A stretch of DNA of 64,000 bases from contig JAMPEJ010000004.1 of assembly GCA_023665205.1 (NCBI GenBank), positions 29,112 to 93,111 on the forward strand. Reading direction: 5' to 3'. The translations under genes and the position numbers were made by a program. The stretch comes from Corallococcus sp. (GTDB lineage: Bacteria > Bacillota > Clostridia > Christensenellales > CAG-314). Within the stretch, counting starts at the first letter, position 1. Each line of letters opens with the position of its first letter. Positions 8,897 to 17,773 of this stretch are shown piece by piece. The notes beneath the pieces were generated by a model, which saw only the letters and a list, made by a program, of their open reading frames with translations, was not told the DNA's origin and ran no database searches.

Positions 8897-11050
8897 TTAC
8901 TTGACCTCCTTGGACATTCTTTCTATACGGTCGGTAACGATTTTGGGCGGAGCAACCTTCGGAGCATTGGGATGCAACAGCCACGTAGCGGCAAAGTGAG
9001 TATCACTCACTTGGAACATTGGCGGCTCTTCCTCAAAGTCGATTTCCATAGCGTACTTATTACGCGAAGCAAATGCGTCCCCCTTGGGAGGGAAAATCAT
9101 ATTGGGCGGCGTGCCGGGAATAGCCTCCAATTTTTCCTTAGTATCAAGGTCCGGCATTGAAGCCAATAATGCCCAGGTATACGGGTGACGCGGATCGTAA
9201 AACACGTCGTCGGCAGTGCCGTACTCGACAATTTTACCGGCATACATAACGGCGATGCGGTCAGCCATATTGGCAACCACTCCAAGGTCGTGCGTAATAA
9301 ATATTACCGACAAATTACGCTCGGCTTTTATACGGTTGATAAGTTCCAAAATTTGGCTTTGGATTGTAACGTCCAACGCCGTGGTCGGCTCGTCACAGAT
9401 AAGAATATCAGGGTTTGCCGCAAGCGCGATAGCTATAACTATACGCTGGCGCATACCGCCGGAAAACTCGAAAGGATACTGGTTGTATCTAATTGCAGGC
9501 TCGGGAATACCTACCTCTTCCAAAAGTTTCAAAGCCTTGGCCTTAGCCATCTTTTTAGTTATGCGGTACACGACTGCGGACGCTTGCTCTTTCAAATAGT
9601 CGATAAGAGCAATCATCTCCGCACGACTGTCGAATTTGCTTTCCGTTTCGATAGCATTGCGATACGTAGCGCGCAAATTGTGAAGCACAGAACGGACGTT
9701 TTTTCGCGCAAGTTCCAAGTCGACCAACGCGGGCGGCACAACTTTCCAATCGGGAGTTTTGCCTTTTGCCACGCGAGCGTCATACTTTGCCTGCTGTCTG
9801 TTGTAACGCGCAAGTTCCTTGGGATTGGTTTTAATTCCGGCAAAATACTTATCCAAAGCGTCTTTAATGCTGGAGTGGAAAGTGTATTCCGTCGCATTTT
9901 TTACGACGAGCAAACTGTCGATAGCTTCGTTGACAAGAGCGGACAACTCTTTAGCCAAAGCATAAGACTGTTTTTTATCCAAATCCTCCGCACGGAAAAA
10001 TTCCAACGCGCTTTCCGTCCTTTCAAGCAAATTTTTCTTTAATTCCATTTGCTTGAGGTGATTATGTTCCAATGCCTTCGCACCGTCGTCGATAAACGCA
10101 AGCATAAACTCTTCGTCCAAATATTTACGCGTCATTTCCGTCAGTTCGTCCAACGGCATATCGTCCAAATTGGCGTCAGGGTTGCGCATCATGTAGTACC
10201 CTAACGTAAAGTAATTGGGTTTAGGGCGTTGAGTGGCTTTGTCCAAAACGTCTACGATATCCGCCAAAGCGGAAACGCAGTTTTCCGGCAACTCCTTAAC
10301 GGTGCCTTTAACGTTGGATAGAGTTTCGCTAATCACCGCGACGTCACCAAGCAATCTGTCGTCTTTAACTACTATATCGGGGTGATACGTTCCCTCAATA
10401 TGTTTCAAAACGTAATTAAGAGTTTTTCTTGCGTCGATGGGCTGTTTTTTGGACAGCAAAAACAACGTGTTTTCTACGTCCAGTTTCAGTTCCACCGCGT
10501 GGCGGTAAATTTCGTTGTAGGCATGTTCCAAACGCGTGCTGGCAATACAAAAACTGTCGAAAGTTTTGCATTTTTCACCGTTAGCGTTTATTTTTTCCTG
10601 ATTGCCCTCGGCAATTTCGTCCATCGCTTGGTTTAACGCTTTCAACTTTCCGTTAAAGTTTTTACGAGCGTGCCGGCGGCTTGCGGAACTTTTCAAAAGC
10701 ATCGCTTCGGTCAACTGTTTGCCGACCTTCATGATGGGATTGAGACTGGACAGCGGATCTTGGAAGATCATAGCTATCTTATCTCCGCGGATCTTGTGGA
10801 AGTCGTCCTCGGAAATTTTCAACAGATCCTGTCCGTCATAAATAATTTCGCCGCCTTCGACAATTGCGTTGCCGGCAAGAATACCTATAATCGCACGGTT
10901 TGTAACGGATTTTCCGCTGCCGCTTTCTCCGACTATAGCCAACGTTTCGCCTTTGTACAAATCGAAACTGATATCCCTGACCGCCTGAACTTTGCCGCCG
11001 TCGGTGCGGAAAGATATTACTAAATTGTTAACCTCTAACTTTTTTTCCAT
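8897..11050 (-). CDS. oppD: Oligopeptide ABC transporter ATPase OppD-like, with large insertion
   Basis: The second ATPase of the importer, 717 residues where about 330-350 is usual. Walker A is GESGSGKS at 41-48, the Q-loop is in [12 protein letters not shown] near 94-105, the signature is FSGGMRQR at 529-536, Walker B is DILICDE at 548-554, and the switch His is in FITHDLGVV. The oligopeptide C-terminal region with [13 protein letters not shown] and IPGTPPNM is present. Between residues of about 120 and 495, in the helical subdomain, there is an added segment of about 375 residues. It is mostly charged and helical, with no recognised domain. All catalytic motifs are intact, so the protein is expected to be active. 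It lies 3 bp after oppC. Confidence 0.92.
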   Translation of the reverse strand: MEKKLEVNNLVISFRTDGGKVQAVRDISFDLYKGETLAIVGESGSGKSVTNRAIIGILAGNAIVEGGEIIYDGQDLLKISEDDFHKIRGDKIAMIFQDPLSSLNPIMKVGKQLTEAMLLKSSASRRHARKNFNGKLKALNQAMDEIAEGNQEKINANGEKCKTFDSFCIASTRLEHAYNEIYRHAVELKLDVENTLFLLSKKQPIDARKTLNYVLKHIEGTYHPDIVVKDDRLLGDVAVISETLSNVKGTVKELPENCVSALADIVDVLDKATQRPKPNYFTLGYYMMRNPDANLDDMPLDELTEMTRKYLDEEFMLAFIDDGAKALEHNHLKQMELKKNLLERTESALEFFRAEDLDKKQSYALAKELSALVNEAIDSLLVVKNATEYTFHSSIKDALDKYFAGIKTNPKELARYNRQQAKYDARVAKGKTPDWKVVPPALVDLELARKNVRSVLHNLRATYRNAIETESKFDSRAEMIALIDYLKEQASAVVYRITKKMAKAKALKLLEEVGIPEPAIRYNQYPFEFSGGMRQRIVIAIALAANPDILICDEPTTALDVTIQSQILELINRIKAERNLSVIFITHDLGVVANMADRIAVMYAGKIVEYGTADDVFYDPRHPYTWALLASMPDLDTKEKLEAIPGTPPNMIFPPKGDAFASRNKYAMEIDFEEEPPMFQVSDTHFAATWLLHPNAPKVAPPKIVTDRIERMSKEVK

Positions 11051-11053
11051 ATC

Positions 11054-12991
11054 TCAGCCCTCCGCTCCGCGTAGCGACGGATTCAGTGCGTCGCGCAGTC
11101 CGTTGCCGAACAAGTTGAACGAAATCATCAGCAAAGCCATAATTACCGACGGGAACACGATCAAATACGGGAATGACTGTATGTACTGTTGGTTGTTGGA
11201 CAAAAGCACGCCGAAAGCCTGTTTGCCTTGCAATCCCAAATTTAAGTAGGACAACGTTGCTTCGCTGAAAATAGTACTAGGTACCATCAAAACGCTGGAC
11301 GTAACGATAGTTCCCATAGAGTTTGGCAAAATATGCTTAAATATCAGCCGGAAATCTTTTGCGCCCAAAGTGCGGCTTGCCAATACGTATTCCTGACCTT
11401 TGAACCTGTAAAATTGCGTACGCGTTCTCGCCGCGGTTCCCATCCAACCGGTCATACACAGCGCCAACACGAAGGTGGCAAAGTTGTTACCCAAGTGCAA
11501 TATACACAAGGTCATAATGACGATCCAAGGCACTCCCCCCAAAATATCGCAGAAGCGTTCCATCATTAGATCCACCGCTCCGCCGAAATATCCGGAGATA
11601 GCCCCCCAAACGAGACCGAACAGGAAACAGAAAGCCGCCACGCATACGCCCAACAAAAGCGACGTGCGCATGCCTGCAAAAACTCTCGTAAACAAGTCTA
11701 TTCCGCTGGCATCTGTACCCAAAATAAACTTTGGCATAGATTTGTAGCCTAACGCCAAGTAGTTGTAGGAAACAGTTTTCAATTCCTGCAATTTACCGGT
11801 ACGGGAATTTACTTTTTGTTCCAACACTTCCACTATCGGGCACTCGTCGGACAAACGCTTAAAGGATGATATACCTACGGAAGCGTCGTATTCGCACAAG
11901 CCATCTTCTACCATTTTGTTAAAATCAACCGCATTGTACACGACTTCCGTTTTGCCGTATACCGCTTCATAGGTGTCGTAAGTAAAAGTGCAATAGTAAA
12001 TTTCAGACGCGTAAATTCCCTTGCGTCCGCTGCAAGTCCAATAACCGGCAGGGAAAACGCTGTGAGAATCCGGAGCCTTGCTTACCATTTTTGTAGCATC
12101 GACAAATCCTAATTCGGAAAAGTCTGCGCGCGTTCCGTCCGAAGACGTTACGTAGGCGTCAGCATTATCCGTGGTAATGTCGCAACTTTTAAGCAATAAG
12201 TAAGAATTTCGGTTTTCTATTGCCTTGAGTTCAAAAACAAGTTGAGCGTCGGTAATTTCCGTCAAGCCCGCTTCTTCCACCGCATTACTCAAATCCAACG
12301 TGTAAGACGAATAATCTTTGGACCAGTCTTTAAGCACGATATTCTGTGCGCCGCCAGTTATAAGTACGCGATATTCGCCAAGCGTAGATTCGCTCAATGC
12401 CTGTTCGTTGCCCAAAACGACTGCAGCCTTGTAATTGCCGTCCGCAGTCAAAATAAATTTGCCGGAACTTAGGATGTTTGTATTAGACGCGTCGCGAGAC
12501 TGATTTTCAAACACGACGAAACCGCCCGTACCGTATGCGTTAACGCTATTTATCAAAGTAGGCTCTTCGTCAACCTTCAAGTCCAATACCGCGTCTATCT
12601 TAAATCCGGCAGGAGTCTTGTTGACTCTGTCGTACACTATTGCGGAAACAGTACCGTCGGACTTTACCGTTTTGTCGTACCTCTTGGTTCCGTCCCAAAA
12701 ACCGGTACCCGTTTCAAACAATTTGGGCTGTAAAAACACTTCGGAAAGGTGGACTGAATCCACGTCGTACGGAGAACACCAAGGGACAAGTAACGCAAGC
12801 AAAATCAAAATTCCCAATATAACAGCCGCAACTACTGACGACTTGTTTTTGCAAAAACGCTTAAAAGCATCTTGCAATGCGGAACGCGGCTTGGTATCCA
12901 ACTTTGTATCGCTTATTTTTGCGTCCGTTTGTACAAATTTGAATGCGTTTTCTTTGAATGTATAGTTTTGAAGTTCGTTAACGTTTTTCAT
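11054..12991 (-). CDS. oppC: Oligopeptide ABC transporter permease OppC-like, with large extracytoplasmic insertion
   Basis: Permease subunit of 645 residues against about 300 normally. The first membrane segment is at about 51-71 (SSVVAAVILGILILLALLVP). The usual FGTDxxGRD motif appears as KFILGTDASGIDLFTR at about 421. Further membrane segments follow, with the coupling (EAA) loop near YVLASRTLGAKDFRLIFKHILPNS. Between segment 1 and the GTD motif lie about 335 extra residues (about 80-415), rich in Thr/Asp/Tyr and beta-strand-like. By topology these face the outside. The start overlaps the oppB stop by one base (TAATG). The insert could contact the binding protein or the cell wall, but no known domain was recognised. 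Confidence 0.9.
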   Translation of the reverse strand: MKNVNELQNYTFKENAFKFVQTDAKISDTKLDTKPRSALQDAFKRFCKNKSSVVAAVILGILILLALLVPWCSPYDVDSVHLSEVFLQPKLFETGTGFWDGTKRYDKTVKSDGTVSAIVYDRVNKTPAGFKIDAVLDLKVDEEPTLINSVNAYGTGGFVVFENQSRDASNTNILSSGKFILTADGNYKAAVVLGNEQALSESTLGEYRVLITGGAQNIVLKDWSKDYSSYTLDLSNAVEEAGLTEITDAQLVFELKAIENRNSYLLLKSCDITTDNADAYVTSSDGTRADFSELGFVDATKMVSKAPDSHSVFPAGYWTCSGRKGIYASEIYYCTFTYDTYEAVYGKTEVVYNAVDFNKMVEDGLCEYDASVGISSFKRLSDECPIVEVLEQKVNSRTGKLQELKTVSYNYLALGYKSMPKFILGTDASGIDLFTRVFAGMRTSLLLGVCVAAFCFLFGLVWGAISGYFGGAVDLMMERFCDILGGVPWIVIMTLCILHLGNNFATFVLALCMTGWMGTAARTRTQFYRFKGQEYVLASRTLGAKDFRLIFKHILPNSMGTIVTSSVLMVPSTIFSEATLSYLNLGLQGKQAFGVLLSNNQQYIQSFPYLIVFPSVIMALLMISFNLFGNGLRDALNPSLRGAEG

Positions 12992-14025
12992 TATTTCTTC
13001 GCCCCCATACGTATTCTCGGATCAAGGAAACCGTAGGACAAGTCCAAAAGTACTCCCGCGAACAATCCTATCGTGGTAAAAATAGCCATATCGACAAACA
13101 GGATATTGTAGTCTTCCGCACCTATTGCTTTTACAAACAGACTGCCTATACCCGGAATGCCGTACAATCCTTCCAACACCATAGATCCGCCCATTATGCC
13201 GATAAACTCCGCCAAAATCGACGGAAAAATAGGTACCATTGCGTTACGCAAAGCATGCCTCATGACCGCCTGTTTTTTTGTAAGTCCCTTTGTGCGGGCA
13301 AGCAGCAAATAGTCGCTGGCCAACGCATCGCACAACTCTGCGCGGACAAACCGACAGTAACCGCATATAGAACCTAACGACAAACAAAATACAGGTATTA
13401 TGTACCCCAAAGCCTTTTGTCCCACCGGATCCGTAACGTTGGGCCACTGCGTGGGCAAAATAGCGTTATTGTAACACAACATCAACATCAAAAATGTTAT
13501 CAACACAAAACTCGGCAAAGATATAAATATCATTACCAAAGTCGAAATGATGTGATCGGTCAATTTGTTCTTTTTTAACGCAGCCCAAACGCCCAAAGCA
13601 ATGCCGACAGGTACGGAAATAATAACGGATATTATGTTGATTTTCATCGAGGTTGCAAGTCGTCCGCCGATGATCACCGTTGCCTTTACGTTAGGTTCGA
13701 TCGTTTTGGAAACGCCCCAATCCCAACGCGTAAAAATATTTACCAACCAAGAGCCGTATTGCTGTAATACCGGAGTTTGATAATAGTAGGTAGTCGTTCC
13801 GTCCTCAAGTTTTACTACGTCGACAGGATCCACATCCGACTCGGGAGTATCCTTGGAGTAAAGATATCCCAAACGGATTTGTTCCTCGTAATAAGCGGCG
13901 CGCTGCGGCGCTTGCCCCTGATATTTTTTCACGGGTAACAATTTTATAAATATAAACGTCAATGACAAAATTATAATCGTCGTCAATAACGCAAGAAGTA
14001 TTCTTTTTAGTACATACTTCCACAT
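12991..14025 (-). CDS. oppB: Oligopeptide ABC transporter permease OppB-like
   Basis: A 344-residue inner permease subunit. The N-terminus MWKYVLKRILLALLTTIIIL is the standard first membrane segment. It is followed by a modest extra loop of about 60 residues containing a TTTYYYQTP stretch before WLVNIFTRWDWG. The coupling loop DYLLLARTKGLTKKQAVMRHALRNAMVPI and the motif GSMVLEGLYGIPGIGSLFVKAI are typical of the family. GAGGAAAAAT precedes the start. It pairs with OppC to form the channel. Confidence 0.94.
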   Translation of the reverse strand: MWKYVLKRILLALLTTIIILSLTFIFIKLLPVKKYQGQAPQRAAYYEEQIRLGYLYSKDTPESDVDPVDVVKLEDGTTTYYYQTPVLQQYGSWLVNIFTRWDWGVSKTIEPNVKATVIIGGRLATSMKINIISVIISVPVGIALGVWAALKKNKLTDHIISTLVMIFISLPSFVLITFLMLMLCYNNAILPTQWPNVTDPVGQKALGYIIPVFCLSLGSICGYCRFVRAELCDALASDYLLLARTKGLTKKQAVMRHALRNAMVPIFPSILAEFIGIMGGSMVLEGLYGIPGIGSLFVKAIGAEDYNILFVDMAIFTTIGLFAGVLLDLSYGFLDPRIRMGAKK

Positions 14026-14061
14026 AAAAATTTTTCCTCTTTTCTTAGTATTAGAATTGCA

Positions 14062-14084
14062 GTAAGGCTTAGTTTAAGCCTTAC
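14062..14084 (-). other. Perfect intercistronic stem-loop between oppA and oppB
   Basis: A 10-bp perfect inverted repeat, GTAAGGCTTA and TAAGCCTTAC, with a 3-nt loop. It sits in the 126-bp gap between oppA and oppB and has no U-tract after it on the minus strand. Such hairpins 3' of binding-protein genes commonly stabilise the upstream message or attenuate readthrough, giving more binding protein than permease. That role is inferred here. Confidence 0.75.
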
Positions 14085-14151
14085 CGCAACCTATCAATAA
14101 GTTCTATTGAAATCAACCTGTTCTGCAACTTTATATATTGCAGTCGTTTTA

Positions 14152-17079
14152 TTATTTTGTGAAGTCGATTCCAAACGTAACGAGATCTTCGCCAATGATG
14201 GATCCACAGTTATACTCGAAGTAAACGTCTATACCTTGTCTGCCAACGGGTACTTTTTCAATCTCGTCCGCGGGGATAGTAACAACGATAGTAATTATAC
14301 CATTGCCGTCGTCCGTTATGCTGGTAGCCTCGATTCCGGAGGTAGCAAGATCCCATTCCAAATAATTGTCGCCTTCTTGACCGAATATTACCAACATAAT
14401 ATTTTCAGTGTCGATAGAAACGTTCATATCTTTGTTGTAGGCCAACTTCAACGTATAAGTCTTAGCGCCCGCATCTGCATCTGCTTTCGCAACGGAGTCT
14501 GCATCGTAGAGAATCGTGTCGTTATCTATTGCACCGTCTTTAACGACTATGGCTTTCTGGGTTGCTTGTTGCAATGCGTCGAAAGACCAACGCATTCCGT
14601 TGTAAACGAGAATGTCGGCTTCCGGATCGGAAGTGTCAAGTCCCCAGTTAAGCGTCCAACCGCTGGAAACCACGGGATCGGAAGACAGCGTACCGATAAA
14701 GTCTAACGGGTTTTGCGTATTGCCCTGAATTCCGCCGAAGCCGAAATCGTATTGACCTAACATCATATTGTCGTAAGCGATGTCGGGATCGTCGGGAGCG
14801 ACAAACTTAAACTCGATTTTATATTTTCCGCCGCAAACTGCGTCGTCGTTGAAAGCGTCTTCCCAATACTTTTTGACAGGTTTGAAGATAGATTCTTCAA
14901 AACTCGGGAAATAGAACATACATTCAAGAGTTATCACCGTCGGATTTTGCTTGGTGCCGGGAGCGATCAAACCTTGCGCTTCCAGTTCGTCAAGAGCCAT
15001 ACGGAAATAGTCGCGGGCAAGAGCCACGGAATATCCGTACTCGTCCGTATCTTCACTGATAATGCTCCACATTGCGTCAAGGTGCGCCTTAGTAGCATTG
15101 TAGGAGGTTCCGTTTTCTGGATCGGACAGGTAGTTGGAAGAGAAGAAGTTTGCAGAAGCGACAAATCCTTTAGAAGAAGCAAATTCCTGTCTGTTGAGAG
15201 CGTAGGACAAGCCCTTGATAAAGTGATCGTTGCTCATTATGGGATTGACTTTGTAATACTGATCTTTGGGAGTTTGCGTAATAACGCCGTTTTCGCCAAA
15301 CATATATTCCCAAGTGGCAGAGTCAAGCGTGTTTACGTTGAGTTTGTAACAGAAGTCGCCCAAAGTCGTTCTTGTACGAGGATCTGCCACATAGTCTTTC
15401 AAATAGTTTTGAGGAATACCGGAAACGTCGGTTTTATTTGCTAAGAATTCTCTGAATCCAGCTTCGTTGTCCGTAGCGGCAGCCGTCAAAATATTGATGT
15501 GAACGCCTTCGATTTGATATTTTGTATCGGCATAAACGTAGTAAGGATTCTTCTTGTAAACAATTTGACCGTCGTCAAAACGTTCAAGAGTATAAGCACC
15601 CAAAGACAAAGAGTTATCAACGGGAGAACCAGAAGCCTTATCCGAATTGAATCCGAGATAATTTTCGATACCGTTCGTCTTACCGCTGTCGGTACTGATG
15701 TCTGTGATAAATTCCGCAGGTACGGGCATATACAGACTGGAAGACGTGTAGTATCTTGCGTAGAAAGGAGTAACTTTTGCGCCTATTTCGATTTCAAAAT
15801 ACCATTTTCCGCCGTCTTCGTAAACTTTTACGCCTACTCCGCTGAAATCGACGCCGTCAGCAACGCCTTTGTTAGCGTTGGCCGTCGCATCCCAATATTC
15901 CTTTGTTCCTTTAATATAGGAAGCGCCGCTTTGCTTAACAGCCTCCGCTCCGCGGAACAAACCGTTAGCTTGGTTGAACATAAGTTTGTATGGGGTAAGG
16001 AAGTCCTCCGGTTGCACTTCGCGGCCGTCGTACTTGTCTGCATATTTACCGAGAGTGTTGTATTTAAGACCGGAACGGATCTCAAAACGCCATTTGGACG
16101 CTTGACCGTTAGCATCAAGTCCGCCCACCGCTTCCATTTCACCGGCGGCAAGTTCGGGTACCCACTCGTAACCGTCCTTAGTGTCGTTCATAAAGATAGT
16201 GTAGTAACCTGCTCCCATATAACCGTAAAGGTCACCTACCGTGCTACCGTCGCCGTCAAGATAGTTAACGGATTGCGGGTTTTCGGCAAGAATTATATGG
16301 TAATATTTTTTCCAAGCGGTATTGTTTTCCGTTGCAAGGTCGGAAGTAATAGAACCTTCTGCCAAAGTGCCGAAGCCGTAACCCAAAATGTAATTTTCCG
16401 TACCGAGAGTTACACGTTCATTGAACATCTGGTAACCACCGTTTTCAAACAGACCGATTCCGGAAATGGAATTTCTAACGGCGTAGTCTTCCAACAAGCC
16501 GAGAATTTCCGTTTTTTGATCCATTGTCAAAGCGGTAAAAGATTGAAGTCCGTTCGCCAAAGGAATGCACTTTGCTATGTTTGCTTTTGCTGTATTAAAA
16601 GCATCTCTTGCAGCAGTAGTTGTAGTAGCGGCATTGATAGCGGTAATACCGTTTGCCAAAGCCGTTGCAATGTTTGCATCTACGGTCGTATCGATGGAAC
16701 CGATATTAGCGGCAATCGCCGTCAAATCGTAAGCCATATATGCACGGTAATCTTCAATTTCCATATAAGGCTCTGCAACGATTACTTCGCAAGTTGCAGT
16801 TCTGCCGCCGTTTTCTACAGTTACGGTTGCCGTACCGTTTTTAATTCCGGTTACAACACCGCTGTTGGACACGGTAGCAACGCTTTCGTCGCTAGAAGAC
16901 CATTTTGTTTCGCCTTCTTCGGGATTGGTTACGGATAAAGTTATAGAACCGTCCACAACAAGTTTGATTTTATTTTTGTCAAGCGTCAACGGTTCGGGCT
17001 TGTTGCATGCAGCAAGAACAACCGTCAAGCACAGTAACAACACAATCAACACTGATAAGGCTCTTCTGACTTTCTTCAT
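14152..17079 (-). CDS. oppA: Oligopeptide-binding lipoprotein OppA-like with N-terminal Big_2 domain
   Basis: A secreted solute-binding lipoprotein of 975 residues, much longer than the usual 540-600. The signal peptide ends in lipobox LAAC (Cys25). Residues of about 31-102 form a bacterial Ig-like Big_2 domain (WSSSDESVATVSNSGVVTG, then NGTATVTV). A helical Ala/Thr-rich segment follows at about 105-200. The family-5 binding-protein body begins near residue 200, with typical pieces such as YHIILAENPQS, LKYNTLGKYADKYDGREVQP and a late peptide-site region. The start at 17079 has AAAGGAG 9 nt upstream. It is the first gene of the operon and is followed by a stem-loop before oppB. Confidence 0.9.
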   Translation of the reverse strand: MKKVRRALSVLIVLLLCLTVVLAACNKPEPLTLDKNKIKLVVDGSITLSVTNPEEGETKWSSSDESVATVSNSGVVTGIKNGTATVTVENGGRTATCEVIVAEPYMEIEDYRAYMAYDLTAIAANIGSIDTTVDANIATALANGITAINAATTTTAARDAFNTAKANIAKCIPLANGLQSFTALTMDQKTEILGLLEDYAVRNSISGIGLFENGGYQMFNERVTLGTENYILGYGFGTLAEGSITSDLATENNTAWKKYYHIILAENPQSVNYLDGDGSTVGDLYGYMGAGYYTIFMNDTKDGYEWVPELAAGEMEAVGGLDANGQASKWRFEIRSGLKYNTLGKYADKYDGREVQPEDFLTPYKLMFNQANGLFRGAEAVKQSGASYIKGTKEYWDATANANKGVADGVDFSGVGVKVYEDGGKWYFEIEIGAKVTPFYARYYTSSSLYMPVPAEFITDISTDSGKTNGIENYLGFNSDKASGSPVDNSLSLGAYTLERFDDGQIVYKKNPYYVYADTKYQIEGVHINILTAAATDNEAGFREFLANKTDVSGIPQNYLKDYVADPRTRTTLGDFCYKLNVNTLDSATWEYMFGENGVITQTPKDQYYKVNPIMSNDHFIKGLSYALNRQEFASSKGFVASANFFSSNYLSDPENGTSYNATKAHLDAMWSIISEDTDEYGYSVALARDYFRMALDELEAQGLIAPGTKQNPTVITLECMFYFPSFEESIFKPVKKYWEDAFNDDAVCGGKYKIEFKFVAPDDPDIAYDNMMLGQYDFGFGGIQGNTQNPLDFIGTLSSDPVVSSGWTLNWGLDTSDPEADILVYNGMRWSFDALQQATQKAIVVKDGAIDNDTILYDADSVAKADADAGAKTYTLKLAYNKDMNVSIDTENIMLVIFGQEGDNYLEWDLATSGIEATSITDDGNGIITIVVTIPADEIEKVPVGRQGIDVYFEYNCGSIIGEDLVTFGIDFTK

Positions 17080-17363
17080 TGTTTCATTACTCCTTTATAT
17101 TATTTTTTGATTTTATTGTAACCGATATTTTGATCGGGAGACAATCTCTTACTTAATGATGGGTTTGTTCGGAATATAAAAAATACCCGAAACTGCACAG
17201 TGCAAGATACTATCCTGAAAATAGTATAATTCTCGCCCTTTAAGCAATTCCGAGTTACCAAACAACGCACAATATTAAGTTCGTGGCTAAATGATACAAC
17301 TTGGGAGAACCTTCGGAGCCGTAAAATGCGGCGAGATAACTATTCTCTATGTTGTTATAGGAC
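17080..17363 (-). promoter_or_regulatory. Long leader of opp operon 1
   Basis: About 280 nt of non-coding sequence separate the promoter at 17364-17392 from oppA. Visible local structure includes ATACTAT/ATAGTAT around 17209-17228. I did not recognise a known riboswitch or T-box (no T-box consensus seen). The length suggests post-initiation control but gives no ligand. Confidence 0.4.
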
Positions 17364-17392
17364 GATTTTATCACCGGTTTTATCATTAGTCA
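17364..17392 (-). promoter_or_regulatory. Promoter of opp operon 1
   Basis: Minus-strand -35 TTGACT (17387-17392), 17-bp spacer and -10 TAAAAT (17364-17369). It is the best sigma-A-like site upstream of oppA and implies a transcript start near 17357. Confidence 0.65.
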
Positions 17393-17773
17393 ACTGTTTT
17401 TACCTCAATTTTGAAAATTAAAGTGAAAACAAACAGATTATTTTTTTTATTATTGAAAGGTGTTGACTTTTACGATTTTTTGTGAAAGACCGCCGAAACA
17501 AGTCATTTTTATCTCCACTCGTACGCTCGGCACGCAGAATTGTTGCGCAGCAATCGCCTTTTCGGAATTTTGACCGAGAACCGCAGTTTCCGCACCGCGA
17601 GCCTTCGATACGAACGACAAAAACTCGTAACACGGCTTTTCTAGAAAAAACGTTTTACCGACGTAAACGCCCTTTTGGCAGTATATGCGCTTACCTTACG
17701 AAACGTGACAAAACATATTGCACAAAAATACGGCATACAATATCCCGAAAACCAAATTTTGGAGAAAAACGTT
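17393..17773. other. Intergenic region between divergent oppA and M1 peptidase
   Basis: About 380 bp without a convincing gene. A poly-T run occurs near 17440-17450 and a short palindrome ATTGTTGCGCAGCAAT near 17536. The promoter of the plus-strand peptidase must lie here, but I could not choose one with confidence. Confidence 0.5.

Noticed and set aside
15499..16938. Plus-strand frame of 479 codons opposite oppA of operon 1
   Set aside because: Antisense to a well-supported gene; no start signal or recognisable motif.
17080..17363. T-box or known riboswitch upstream of oppA
   Set aside because: No T-box consensus or other recognised riboswitch core was seen, so only a generic leader is reported.
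17675..17773. Upstream extension of the M1 peptidase frame
   Set aside because: The extra 33 codons precede a perfect lipoprotein signal peptide with its own ribosome site at 17774.
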